Source of the DNA: Lentiprolixibacter aurantiacus
GTDB lineage: Bacteria; Bacteroidota; Bacteroidia; Flavobacteriales; Flavobacteriaceae
Reading direction: 5' to 3'
Assembly (NCBI RefSeq): GCF_026241225.1
Contig: NZ_JAPFQP010000001.1
Coordinates: 1,054,001 to 1,118,000 of the forward strand
Length of the DNA stretch: 64,000 bases
Below the pieces are notes generated by a model. The model made no database searches. It had not been told where the DNA came from and was given only the letters and a program-made list of their open reading frames with translations. The translations under genes were made by a program, and so were the position numbers. Shown in pieces: positions 16,911 through 25,658 of the stretch (the stretch's first letter is position 1; every line of letters begins with the position of its first letter).

Positions 16911-19910
16911 TTAACCTCTCAATTGATTCAACAAGTCAGGTCTTGAAATAAACATCTGAATCAACCTCTCTTTATTCTCTCTCTTATCAAAGTATTCAAA
17001 GAGTTTCGTACTTACTTCAAGGGTATTAATATTCTTCTTATCAAATATCTCCTTCATCTTATCCCTTTTGTTTGAATCTGTATTATCGGAGTTAACAACA
17101 TATTCGAACTCTTTATCAGAAACGATACTCTGAAGTAATTTTTTGGAACCTTCTTCCGTTCCTTCAGGAACCTTACCGTATATATCATTTATATCATTAA
17201 TAATTTGGGAGAGTAAATCAAATTCTTCTTCCTTCTTACTCCTTCCAGTTCCGTAGGTTGGAGGTTTAGGATGAGTACCACCAGGTTCAAGGGAAATACT
17301 AAGTTTACCCTTTATATCGAGGTTCAGGGATTCCAAATCAACAAGGTTGGAAACATCCAGTTTTCCAATTCCTTCCACGGGGAATTTCTTTCTTAGATAC
17401 TCAAAGAATATATAGTGTTTCTCCAACTCAATGTTATCAAACTGATGAATCATTGAGATGAATCCGTAGAGTTTACAGTAATTGGAAACCTTATAACGGG
17501 ATTCATCCTTATCCTCATCCGAAAGTACCCTCCATCTCTCCAAAACAATATTCAGAATGGGTTGAAGTAACCCATCATCCCTTCTTTTATCCTGATAGAA
17601 AATGGAACACCAATCATCTACTTCCTGTTTAGTGAACATCCCATACTCACGTATCTCGTCCAGTAAATCATATACGAGGTTCGGGTCTGTCTCCTCAGAG
17701 AGGATTGTTGTTTCGTAGAAATCTTGGAAGGAGTTTTGAATGGTTTCCACACTATTTACAAAATCAAGAACAAACGTATTGGTCTTCCCCTTGGTTTTTC
17801 GATTCAAACGAGAGAGGGTTTGAACACATTGAACTCCATTAAGAGGTTTGTCAATGAACATTGAGTGAAGTAGAGGTTCATCAAACCCTGTTTGGAACTT
17901 ATTACAAACGATTAAAACTCGATATAAGGGGTTTTTGAATCCTTTGGGTATATCCTTACCCTCAAACCCATTATCACGGTTTAAGTCCCCCTCAGTCACC
18001 TTTGAGTCCCCTAATAGAACATCACCTGTGAAACTCACAAGGGGTTTTATCCTATGGTATAGGTTTCGTTCTTTGAGTTGTTTGTTCATCTCCACGAAAT
18101 ACTTCACCGTATCCTCAATGGAACGAACAACCACCATTCCTTTTCCTCTCCCTTCAATGGATTTAACGGTGGTGGTCATGAGGTTATCCAAAATGATGGA
18201 AACCTTTCTTCGGATGGTTTCTTCATTGGAATCAACCCATTTTATGAGTTCCTTTTTTCCTCTACTTTCAGGAAGTTCTACATCCTCACCTTTACCACGA
18301 AGTTTGAACCATCGTTTTACAGGAGTAAAGGATTTAAGAACATCCAAAGTAAAACCTTCCCCAATGGATTGTCTCATGGTGTAAGTGTGGAAGGGTATCT
18401 TGGAACCATCGGGTTGAGGTGTTCCAAAGATTTCTATGGTTTGAGGTTTGGGAGTTCCTGTGAATCCAAAGAAGGAAATGTGGTTCTGTTTCTGACGGGA
18501 CCTCATTTCCTTTTGAATCTTCAAAACTTCTTCATTTACCTTTTCATCATCCACATCAGGTTCATCCTGATGGAGGTTTATGGATAGAGTTTTGTTGAGG
18601 TTCTTGGAACCTTTACCCCCTTGGGAGGAATGAACTTCATCCACAATTACTCCAAACTTCATCCCTTTAAGTTCTTTGATTCGGTTCACCACAACTCCAA
18701 ATTTCTGAATAGTGGTAATGATGATGTTCTTACCTGATTTTAGGGATTTTCGAAGTTGTTCTGAATCTTTATCAATCTGTTGAACTACCCCCTGAACTTG
18801 TTCTAAACTCTTTACCGTATCCTGAAGTTGTTTATCCAACACCTTTCTATCGGTGATGATGATTACGGAATCAAACATCCTATCCTGACCATCATTCTTG
18901 AATAGGTTGATTAACATGAAGGATAACCAACCGATGGAATAGGATTTACCTGAACCCGTTGTGTGTTGAATGAGGTAGTTGGTTCCAACATCATCATGGG
19001 TTACTTGGGATTTCAATTTTCGAACAACATCCAATTGATGATATCGTGGGAAGATTAAAACGGATTTCTTCTTTTCAACTACCTTCTTCTTTTCATCACT
19101 CCAAATGAAATCGGATTCCTTGGTAAATAGAACGAAGTTTTCAAGAATATCAAGAAGTGAGGTGGGAGTAAGTATTTCTTCCCACATATAGGAAACTCTA
19201 TATCCATCATGATTTATAGGATTCTCTAATCCTTTATTGAATGGAAGGAAGAAAGTATCCTCACCACTCAATTTGGTTGTCATCATCACCCTATCGTTAT
19301 CCATACTGAAATGACAAACACACCTTTGGAATTGAAGTAGGGGTTCTCCTTTTGGGTCTCTATCAAACTTGTATTGATAATTGGAATCCTGAACGGTTTG
19401 ACCTGTAAGTTGGTTTTTTAGTTCAATGGTTAAAATGGGAATCCCATTGATAAAAAGAACCACATCAATGGATTTCTCTGAATGGGGAGAGTAATGGAGT
19501 TGACGAACAAAAAGGAATCGGTTTTTGAGGTATTTATCCTCCCTATATTTCTTGTTCAGGGAACTACTCGGTTGAAAGTAAACCGTTTTGATATTACCCC
19601 CTTGAATCTCATTAAAACCCTTCCTTAGAACGTGAATTAAACCTTTGTTTCCAATTTCCCTATTGAGACGGGATAACAGTTTTGAATCGGTACTATTCCC
19701 GTATCTCTTTTGAAGTTTATCGTAAACATCAGGTTGGGAATCCTTTACAAATTGAATGTATTCCTCTCCTATGATACACTTCTCCCTATCATACCAAGTA
19801 TCGGTGGAACGATGTATTCTTGAATCATACTTCAATCCATCATCTTCCATGGAGGTTAGGTAATCCTCAATGTATTCTTCAAATCGTTTTTCTGTTGGAA
19901 CCCACGTCAT
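16911..19910 (-). CDS. hsdR: Type I restriction enzyme R subunit (endonuclease/translocase)
   Basis: This is a 999-aa motor and nuclease subunit. The N-terminal PD-(D/E)xK nuclease core is visible as Asp149 and ELK (Glu163, Lys165), followed by the QxxxY-like element QDSNYQY. The helicase part has Walker A TTGSGKS (317-323), DEVH (424-427), GFTGTP (482-487), and later motifs NKFQTGFDEP and LSRLNR. It is the last gene of hsdM-hsdS-hsdR; its start overlaps the hsdS stop by 4 bp. In the complex it translocates DNA and cuts unmodified foreign DNA. All key residues are present, so it is probably active. Confidence 0.93.
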   Translation of the reverse strand: MTWVPTEKRFEEYIEDYLTSMEDDGLKYDSRIHRSTDTWYDREKCIIGEEYIQFVKDSQPDVYDKLQKRYGNSTDSKLLSRLNREIGNKGLIHVLRKGFNEIQGGNIKTVYFQPSSSLNKKYREDKYLKNRFLFVRQLHYSPHSEKSIDVVLFINGIPILTIELKNQLTGQTVQDSNYQYKFDRDPKGEPLLQFQRCVCHFSMDNDRVMMTTKLSGEDTFFLPFNKGLENPINHDGYRVSYMWEEILTPTSLLDILENFVLFTKESDFIWSDEKKKVVEKKKSVLIFPRYHQLDVVRKLKSQVTHDDVGTNYLIQHTTGSGKSYSIGWLSFMLINLFKNDGQDRMFDSVIIITDRKVLDKQLQDTVKSLEQVQGVVQQIDKDSEQLRKSLKSGKNIIITTIQKFGVVVNRIKELKGMKFGVIVDEVHSSQGGKGSKNLNKTLSINLHQDEPDVDDEKVNEEVLKIQKEMRSRQKQNHISFFGFTGTPKPQTIEIFGTPQPDGSKIPFHTYTMRQSIGEGFTLDVLKSFTPVKRWFKLRGKGEDVELPESRGKKELIKWVDSNEETIRRKVSIILDNLMTTTVKSIEGRGKGMVVVRSIEDTVKYFVEMNKQLKERNLYHRIKPLVSFTGDVLLGDSKVTEGDLNRDNGFEGKDIPKGFKNPLYRVLIVCNKFQTGFDEPLLHSMFIDKPLNGVQCVQTLSRLNRKTKGKTNTFVLDFVNSVETIQNSFQDFYETTILSEETDPNLVYDLLDEIREYGMFTKQEVDDWCSIFYQDKRRDDGLLQPILNIVLERWRVLSDEDKDESRYKVSNYCKLYGFISMIHQFDNIELEKHYIFFEYLRKKFPVEGIGKLDVSNLVDLESLNLDIKGKLSISLEPGGTHPKPPTYGTGRSKKEEEFDLLSQIINDINDIYGKVPEGTEEGSKKLLQSIVSDKEFEYVVNSDNTDSNKRDKMKEIFDKKNINTLEVSTKLFEYFDKRENKERLIQMFISRPDLLNQLRG

Positions 19911-21181
19911 ACTCCTGAAACTTTGATTTTACCTGTTACTACTTCTGAAATCAGGGATTGACGGTATTCTTTGAGTAGTTCTATTCTCTTTTCTTCTTTG
20001 GAAATGGTGGTATCAATGAGTTCAGTTTCCTTATCAAGGTATTCAACGATTTGTTGTTGTTCCTTTTCGTCATCAACATAAGGAACTACCATATTCTGAA
20101 GGGTTGAAACTGTAAGTTGATTTATGGTAGATGTTAAGAATAATCCTGATTGACTTTCAAAAATTGGAGAGTTCAACAACCAATAAAAGAATTTAGGTGA
20201 TACTGACCTATAAACGGTCATAAACACTCCCCATGTTAGTTTCTCCAAATCTTCAGTAATCAAACAGTTCTTTCCAATTAGTCTTCTACTCCCGTTTCGT
20301 GAACAAATCAGTATATCTCCTTCTTTTGTTCTCAACTTTTCAGGAATTTCACAATCAACATATACGTTGTCCTCGAAACTTGGTTTCCCTTCCTGAATAT
20401 TAGATGACCTCATAACCAAAACACCATTTTTTTCATCAACTTGGTTTTCGGGTTTGTAGGATAATCCAATAATTACATTTCCCTTGTATTTAAGTTTGAT
20501 TGTATCCCAATGAATCGGTATCTCCCCAATCCATTCCACCCCACTATACTTCATTTCCACATCAGGGTTCAATCCTTTGGTAACTACTTCATTGATTAAA
20601 GAGGTTCGTTGTTCTTTGAGTAACTCAATCTTTCGTTGGGTTTTCTCAATCAGGGAATCAATCAGAGAGGTTTTGGTATCGAGGAAGGAGACGATTTCTT
20701 TTTGTTCATCGGGGGGTGGGATTGGAATAATAATGTTTTGAAGTTCCGTAAATCTTGTTGACCATAAATCCCAATGAATCCCCTTACCGTTTCTAAAGAA
20801 TTCTTCTATGAATTCATAAGATTTGAACAAGAAACCCGAGTATTCGGGATTAATAGAATCAGTAGAGACTACGATATTTATCAAACTTACCGAACCTTCT
20901 AATGAAGATAATCCTGAACTCCCCTTCCTGTCAGACCTACTATTTATTACAAAATCATTCTTACAAACCTTCTTTCTGTTATCATGACTATCTGATTTTG
21001 CTACTGTATCCAACTGTGGAACTATCCCGTTTCTTGTAACTGATAATGGAGGAAAATCTTTATCACTTACCTTTTCATTTCTTTCGAAGAAATGTTCCTT
21101 TACCCGTGAGGTTTTCCAATCCTTCGGAATCTCCCCAATCCATTCTACCCCCGAATCCTTATATGAAAAATATCTATCCAC
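19907..21181 (-). CDS. hsdS: Type I restriction-modification specificity subunit
   Basis: The 424 residues form two half-repeats, each starting with SGVEWIGEIP and W (residues about 10-22 and 212-224). Each half is a target recognition domain followed by a conserved helix, with phrases LLKEQRTSLINEVVTKG and LLKEYRQSLISEVVTGK. The two recognition domains differ, so the site is expected to be bipartite and asymmetric. Overlaps of 1 bp with hsdM and 4 bp with hsdR show tight coupling. The near-identical DNA at the starts of the two halves (20520-20542 and 21129-21152) could support domain exchange. Confidence 0.9.
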   Translation of the reverse strand: MDRYFSYKDSGVEWIGEIPKDWKTSRVKEHFFERNEKVSDKDFPPLSVTRNGIVPQLDTVAKSDSHDNRKKVCKNDFVINSRSDRKGSSGLSSLEGSVSLINIVVSTDSINPEYSGFLFKSYEFIEEFFRNGKGIHWDLWSTRFTELQNIIIPIPPPDEQKEIVSFLDTKTSLIDSLIEKTQRKIELLKEQRTSLINEVVTKGLNPDVEMKYSGVEWIGEIPIHWDTIKLKYKGNVIIGLSYKPENQVDEKNGVLVMRSSNIQEGKPSFEDNVYVDCEIPEKLRTKEGDILICSRNGSRRLIGKNCLITEDLEKLTWGVFMTVYRSVSPKFFYWLLNSPIFESQSGLFLTSTINQLTVSTLQNMVVPYVDDEKEQQQIVEYLDKETELIDTTISKEEKRIELLKEYRQSLISEVVTGKIKVSGV

Positions 21182-22902
21182 TATTCTACAATCTCTTTAA
21201 GTAAGGATTCCGTTTCTTTCTCCAACTCTAATAAATCTTGAGTTATTTCTTTTAATCTCCGTAAAGGTTTGTATTTGTAGAAATACTTGGTGAAGTTAAT
21301 TTCATAACCCACTTTGTTATTATCCCAATCAATCCATGAATCGGGTAAATGAGGTTTTACCTCACTCTCAAAATACTCCTGAATATCCTCCATTAGGGGA
21401 ACCCGTTCATAGTCACGTAATTTTGTATCAGGTTTAGTATTTCCACTTCTATCCCGAACTATTTTTCCATTCTTAATTTGGGGTTGTTCAATCCGAACTT
21501 TGGTATAACCAAAGAACTCATTTGGGTAGATTTTGGAAATTTCCGATTCTTCAAAATTCTTATATAACTCGAGAATTCTTAATCTGTTTTCATCGTTGAT
21601 AAAATTACTTTTAGAACCGAGATTTTTTCTCATTGAAGTACCAAATTGGGTTCCATCAATCAACTGTATTTTACCCCTCCTTTGTTCAGATTTCTTGTTG
21701 GTTACAATCCATAAATAAGTTTGAATTCCTGTATTAAAAAACATTCTATCGGGTAGAGAAACGATACCTTCCAACCAATCATTTTCAATAATCCATCTAC
21801 GGATTTCAGATTCTCCACTTCCACTATCTCCCGTGAACAATGGAGAACCGTTGAATACCACTCCAATACGGGAACCCTGACTTTCCATCTTGGAAATCAT
21901 GTGTTGTAGGAACAAAAGAGAACCATCACTTACCCTTGGAGTTCCTACGAAGAATCTACTTCCTTCTTCAGGTGAAAGTTTTGATTCATTTTCAATTTTC
22001 TTCTTTTCAGATTTCCAACTCACTCCGAATGGAGGGTTAGTAATCATGTAATCAAACTTCCTACTCCTATCACTAAATTGGTCATTGGTCAGAGTTGAAC
22101 CCAACTTGATGTTATTGGGTTCTTCATCGGTAATCAGGAAATCCGATTTACAGATGGAATATGTTTGTGGGTTTAGTTCCTGTCCAAATAGGTTCACATC
22201 AACATTCGGACTGATGTTCTCATGTATATACTCCTTTCCAATCGTCAACATTCCACCCGTACCACAACAAGGGTCATAAATGGAAACAATCTTACCCTCT
22301 TGTGAGAGTTTCTCCTTATCGGGAGAGAGAACCAAGGAAACCAACAAACGAACAATATCACGAGGGGTGTAGTGTTCCCCACTTGTTTCGTTGGACATCT
22401 CCGAGAACCTACGAAGGAGTTCCTCGAAGATTTGACCCATAGTGTGGTTATCTACCACATTTGGGTGAAGATTTACCTCGGTAAACTTCTCAATTAGGAT
22501 GTAGAGTTTATCATTAGAATCGAGTTTATCAATGTGTTTTTGTAAACCGAAGTTTTGAATAATATCCTGAACATTGGTTGAGAAACTACTCAGGTAATCA
22601 TAGATGTTCTCCGAGAGTTTGGAAGGTTCTTGTTTTAATCGATTCAAATCGTATCGGGAGTAGTTTGAAAACTTCAAGTTGAGTTTGGAATGGATGATTC
22701 GGGAGGTATCCTCAAACTTATCCTTGTATTCTTCATGAATCTTGATGATATCATCTTTCTTCCCTTCAAGAACACAATCCAATCTTCGTAGAACTACAAA
22801 AGGAAGGATTACATCCCCGTACTCGTGTTGTTTGAATAATCCTCTGAGAACATCATCACAAACGTTCCAAATGAAGGAGGAAATTTCGTTATGGTTGGAC
22901 AT
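21181..22902 (-). CDS. hsdM: Type I DNA adenine-N6 methyltransferase subunit
   Basis: The N-terminal helical HsdM domain (FIWNVCDDVLRGLFKQHEYG) is followed by GEHYTPRDIVRLL (175-187). The SAM-binding motif I is DPCCGTGGML (210-219) and the catalytic motif IV is NPPFG (289-293). Length 573 aa is normal. It is the first gene of the hsdMSR operon. It methylates adenine at sites chosen by HsdS, protecting host DNA. Upstream on the minus strand is 88 bp before the neighbouring terminator. Confidence 0.93.
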   Translation of the reverse strand: MSNHNEISSFIWNVCDDVLRGLFKQHEYGDVILPFVVLRRLDCVLEGKKDDIIKIHEEYKDKFEDTSRIIHSKLNLKFSNYSRYDLNRLKQEPSKLSENIYDYLSSFSTNVQDIIQNFGLQKHIDKLDSNDKLYILIEKFTEVNLHPNVVDNHTMGQIFEELLRRFSEMSNETSGEHYTPRDIVRLLVSLVLSPDKEKLSQEGKIVSIYDPCCGTGGMLTIGKEYIHENISPNVDVNLFGQELNPQTYSICKSDFLITDEEPNNIKLGSTLTNDQFSDRSRKFDYMITNPPFGVSWKSEKKKIENESKLSPEEGSRFFVGTPRVSDGSLLFLQHMISKMESQGSRIGVVFNGSPLFTGDSGSGESEIRRWIIENDWLEGIVSLPDRMFFNTGIQTYLWIVTNKKSEQRRGKIQLIDGTQFGTSMRKNLGSKSNFINDENRLRILELYKNFEESEISKIYPNEFFGYTKVRIEQPQIKNGKIVRDRSGNTKPDTKLRDYERVPLMEDIQEYFESEVKPHLPDSWIDWDNNKVGYEINFTKYFYKYKPLRRLKEITQDLLELEKETESLLKEIVE

Positions 22903-22982
22903 AGAAAAATCAGATTTTAACCTTAAAAGTAGTCATTGTTGGGGAAATAAGATTGGGGTTTCCTTAATAGTTGATTCAATAA

Positions 22983-23004
22983 AAAACCCACTAATTGTGG
23001 GTTT
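22983..23004 (-). terminator. Terminator between the 258-aa gene and hsdM
   Basis: The stem aaaacccac / gtgggtttt is flanked by T runs on both strands. The stop codon of the 22991 gene lies within it. Confidence 0.6.
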
Positions 23005-23767
23005 TGTTTTGTTTTCTCTCTTCTTCAATTTGTTGTTTAGTTTTTCTCTTTCCATATATGGGTTTCCCAGTTTTATCAAACCCCAAATGAAACCCTTTAG
23101 ATTCCTTTTTCACCTTCTTCACAGGGGGTTCGTAATAAGAAGATTTCTTATACAGTCTTGGAAGATACTTCTTACCATCAATCTTCTTATTTATCCAATC
23201 ATCCAGTGTTCCCTTCATCTTCAATTCCCTAATCATCTCTTTTCTTATTAAAGGGGTAACAATCTTAATTAGTTGTTCTTTAATCAAATCGTAATGGTCT
23301 GTTCTTCTCACGGGTTTCATTTCATACCAATGAGTAAGATTAGTCCTACCCTCAATCAAATCTAGGTACTTCGTAACATAGGGGTTAGTTCCTAGGTATA
23401 TAGATCTTCTTTTCCCACCAACACTGACTATACAATCCCAACTTCTATTACCAGAGGTATACAAGGAAATTTCGGTTGAATTTTTTTGTTTCAACTTTTT
23501 GTTTTTACTCATTGAAATACTGAAGGAAGGAGAGAATTTTTTATGGTATTTAACAAGTTGATGATACTCTTTGGTTCTCTTTTTCTTCATTTTTCTCAAC
23601 TCCTTCTTGAGAATTTTAATTTTCTCTAAATCAGATTGAATCTTCTTCTCTCGTCTTCTGATGTTATACAAAAGTTTATCGTACTGGAACTTTTTGTTCA
23701 CCTCTTGTTGAGGTAAAAAGACCCAGTCATCTCCAATGAATTTCAGTTTGTAATCCTCCTCTTTCAT
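22991..23767 (-). CDS. Basic protein with coiled coil and integrase-arm/AP2-like segment
   Basis: The protein has 258 aa and is very rich in Lys/Arg. A coiled coil spans about residues 27-68. The middle segment SWDCIVSVGGKRRSIYLGT (about 108-126) has the three-strand look of AP2-like or arm-type DNA-binding domains found at the N-termini of integrases (compare 'WxvrvtvnGKrkslGtf'). No catalytic integrase part follows. Unknown role; a DNA-binding accessory protein is possible. Unit 1 of the dyad repeats is 20 bp upstream of its start. Confidence 0.5.
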   Translation of the reverse strand: MKEEDYKLKFIGDDWVFLPQQEVNKKFQYDKLLYNIRRREKKIQSDLEKIKILKKELRKMKKKRTKEYHQLVKYHKKFSPSFSISMSKNKKLKQKNSTEISLYTSGNRSWDCIVSVGGKRRSIYLGTNPYVTKYLDLIEGRTNLTHWYEMKPVRRTDHYDLIKEQLIKIVTPLIRKEMIRELKMKGTLDDWINKKIDGKKYLPRLYKKSSYYEPPVKKVKKESKGFHLGFDKTGKPIYGKRKTKQQIEEERKQNKTHN

Positions 23768-23787
23768 AAGGACTGAAGTTACAAAAT

Positions 23788-24063
23788 CTTACCTGAAAAT
23801 CACCCTGAAATGGTATTTAGGTAACTCAAAATTATACTGGATGTGTAAGAAAGTTTGTGGTGATACAATTCAGAAAATCCAGTAAAAAGTTACCGGAAAA
23901 TAAATTAAAAGTTGACCTCAGGTAACCCCTGATTATACTGGATATGTAAGAAAGTTTGAGATGATAACCTCTTTAATAAACAAGGACAAAAAAGTTACCG
24001 GAAAGAAGGATAAAAGTTGTCTTCAGGTAACCTCCGATTATACTGGATGTGTAATAAAAATTA
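23788..24063. repeat. Three units with gttacc / ggtaac half-sites 26 bp apart
   Basis: Units lie at about 23788-23857, 23889-23958 and 23994-24063. In each, (g/c)ttacc and ggtaac are separated by exactly 26 bases and followed by the conserved attatactggatgtgtaa (one base differs in unit 2). Units 2 and 3 contain TTGACC or TTGTCT 16 bases before TATACT, which looks like a sigma70-type promoter. A fourth, weaker unit is at 24367-24436. Each could be an operator-promoter or an RNA hairpin. The units lie between a leftward gene and short rightward ORFs. Confidence 0.6.
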
Positions 24064-24091
24064 AAAGTTAAACCCATTAAAATCTAATAAA

Positions 24092-24358
24092 ATGAGAATT
24101 ACAAACCATTTCAAAAAAAGACTCAAAGAACGGTTCAACTTAACAGTTGAGGAATTGATGAATGATTTGAAAAACAAAAAAATCAGTGGTGTCTTCAAAA
24201 TTTACAAATACGGGGACCCTGAAATCATTGACGAATACCCACACCTCTATTACAAACTCAGAGAAGAGGGAGACAAATTAATTGTGAGTGAACCTCTGAA
24301 TATGGTAATAGTTTGGAAAGACTTTTCACTCTGTTCCTGTTACCCAATTATAGGATAA
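24092..24358 (+). CDS. Small hypothetical protein (88 aa)
   Basis: It begins with RITNHFKKRLKERFNLT, the basic H-x2-KR-x2-ER opening seen in small phage and plasmid proteins and some RelE/BrnT-type toxins. It then has a beta-rich part ending NMVIVWKDFSLCSCYPI. I cannot assign a family. It stands directly after repeat unit 3, which probably carries its promoter, and it is followed by unit 4 and a second short ORF. A toxin-like role is a guess. Confidence 0.5.
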   Translation: MRITNHFKKRLKERFNLTVEELMNDLKNKKISGVFKIYKYGDPEIIDEYPHLYYKLREEGDKLIVSEPLNMVIVWKDFSLCSCYPIIG

Positions 24359-24366
24359 GTGAAAGA

Positions 24367-24436
24367 GTTACCTGATAAAGAATAAAAACTTGTGTTCTGG
24401 TAACCCCGGTTTATGTAGTAAGTGTATTAAAAATTT
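24367..24436 (+). repeat. Fourth, diverged unit of the 26-bp-spaced dyad
   Basis: gttacc is at 24367-24372 and ggtaac at 24399-24404, again with 26 bases between. The downstream conserved part is degraded (ttatgtagtaagtgtatt). It lies just before the 24441 ORF. Confidence 0.55.
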
Positions 24437-24440
24437 AGAA

Positions 24441-24602
24441 ATGAGAAATATTAAAAACAACGAAATGAAAACTGTTGAACAGTTCCTGTTGGAACCCGAA
24501 ACTGTAGTTACTGAGAGTATTGAACGGAACAAACATCTTCAGAACATCCTTTACGGAGTTTGGAAGGAGGAAGATGAAGAAGAGACCTTCCTTAATTACT
24601 AA
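24441..24602 (+). CDS. Very small acidic protein (53 aa)
   Basis: The frame is open from 24390, but the part before 24441 lies in the repeat unit, so ATG at 24441 or 24465 is the likely start. The product (NNEMKTVEQFLLEPETVVTE ...) is acidic and helical with a C-terminal Glu/Asp run. Its pairing with the basic 88-aa protein upstream is of the size seen in toxin-antitoxin pairs, but neither family is recognised. Confidence 0.4.
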   Translation: MRNIKNNEMKTVEQFLLEPETVVTESIERNKHLQNILYGVWKEEDEEETFLNY

Positions 24603-24676
24603 GTAGAAGACAGAAGTAAGAACCCTCCGAAGGTAGGTTATGAAACCTTCAATGTTCTTTGACATTTTGGAAGGTG

Positions 24677-24716
24677 TTGGAAGAGGAAACACCAATTCTC
24701 TTTCCAAAAAAAATTA
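24677..24716 (+). terminator. Hairpin after the small-ORF pair
   Basis: The arms ggaagag and ctctttcc pair with one bulge. An A-rich then T-rich stretch follows. The rest of 24603-24801 shows no gene. Confidence 0.4.
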
Positions 24717-24801
24717 AATTTTTTAATATGGGAAATAGGAGGTTTCTCTCTGACTCCTTCCAAACCCAATTGTAAACAGGGAGAATATTAATTTTTTAAT
24801 T

Positions 24802-25092
24802 ATGGAGAATTTAAATTCTGAAGAAGTGGTGGATAACAGTAATTCACCTAAAATTATTGATTTCTTGATGGAATTATGTAATCAGGAAATTCTTGAAAAT
24901 GTGGTTGATAAGTACAATTATCTTTTCAAATCATATGACAATATAACTTTAGGATGTGAACTAAGTTATATTATTTACAAATTGGACGAACTTGGGATTG
25001 ATGTTGGAGAGGATCTAAATCACATTTATTTGTGGAATGAGATTCTAATCGAACAAAATAATTCTAATTCTCAAGATGAATTCAATATATAG
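24802..25092 (+). CDS. Hypothetical acidic protein (96 aa)
   Basis: This acidic, helical protein of 96 residues (ENLNSEEVVDNSNSPKIIDF ...) has no signal peptide or membrane segment. It ends 20 bp before a strong terminator, which supports a real transcription unit. No family recognised. The coding DNA is AT-rich, as in the rest of the island. Confidence 0.5.
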   Translation: MENLNSEEVVDNSNSPKIIDFLMELCNQEILENVVDKYNYLFKSYDNITLGCELSYIIYKLDELGIDVGEDLNHIYLWNEILIEQNNSNSQDEFNI

Positions 25093-25111
25093 ATGTATAG
25101 ATTGATAAAAG

Positions 25112-25140
25112 AAAAACCCTCAAACGAGGGTTTTTTTCTT
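25112..25140 (+). terminator. Rho-independent terminator
   Basis: The stem aaaaaccctc / gagggttttt has loop aaac and a T run. Confidence 0.8.
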
Positions 25141-25204
25141 TTACATACATTATAGTCTCCCATTATAGGGACAAAGAATTGAAATTACATTAAAAATAAT
25201 ACCT

Positions 25205-25645
25205 ATGAAGTATAAATGTCCGAGATACACCGGGGAACCCTCGAATAGGAAATTTCTGGGATTCGATTTCTACATTCAGAGTAATGAAAAACTTTCCAAA
25301 AAGAATAGAGAGAAGTTGTTGGTGGATTCGGAAATTCACATGGGGGAAGTAATAGATGGGTTAAATCTCGATGAAAGTAGTATCCATTCCACAGGGTTGG
25401 TACAGGAATTGGATCCAAACTTTTCAGATTACGAACTCCTGAACATCTGGAATCCCATTTATGAGGACTTTGGTTATCTGATGACCGAATTCAAGGAAAA
25501 GTGGGAAGAATCCAAACTAAAAAGATTCAAAAACCAAAGTTTCAAACTATCCAATGAGTTTGAAGATTTGAAATCACGGGTAAGTAACCTTCAAAAGGAA
25601 GTTATGAAGTTGAAGGGGAATAAGATCAAAAGGTTGTTAGGGTAA
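25205..25645 (+). CDS. Hypothetical protein with C-terminal coiled coil
   Basis: The protein has 146 aa. The N-terminal 90 residues look globular (KYKCPRYTGEPSNRKFLGFD ...). From about residue 95 to the end it is a Lys/Glu-rich coiled coil (SNEFEDLKSRVSNLQKEVMK). It converges with the serine recombinase gene 13 bp away. No family recognised and no nearby partner on its strand. Confidence 0.5.
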   Translation: MKYKCPRYTGEPSNRKFLGFDFYIQSNEKLSKKNREKLLVDSEIHMGEVIDGLNLDESSIHSTGLVQELDPNFSDYELLNIWNPIYEDFGYLMTEFKEKWEESKLKRFKNQSFKLSNEFEDLKSRVSNLQKEVMKLKGNKIKRLLG

Positions 25646-25658
25646 CAAGTGAGTTCCC

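Noticed and set aside
23788-24436. CRISPR array or type III toxin-antitoxin RNA repeats
   Set aside because: Only four units, about 100 bp or more apart, with partly conserved content and no cas genes. The neighbouring small protein does not look like ToxN.
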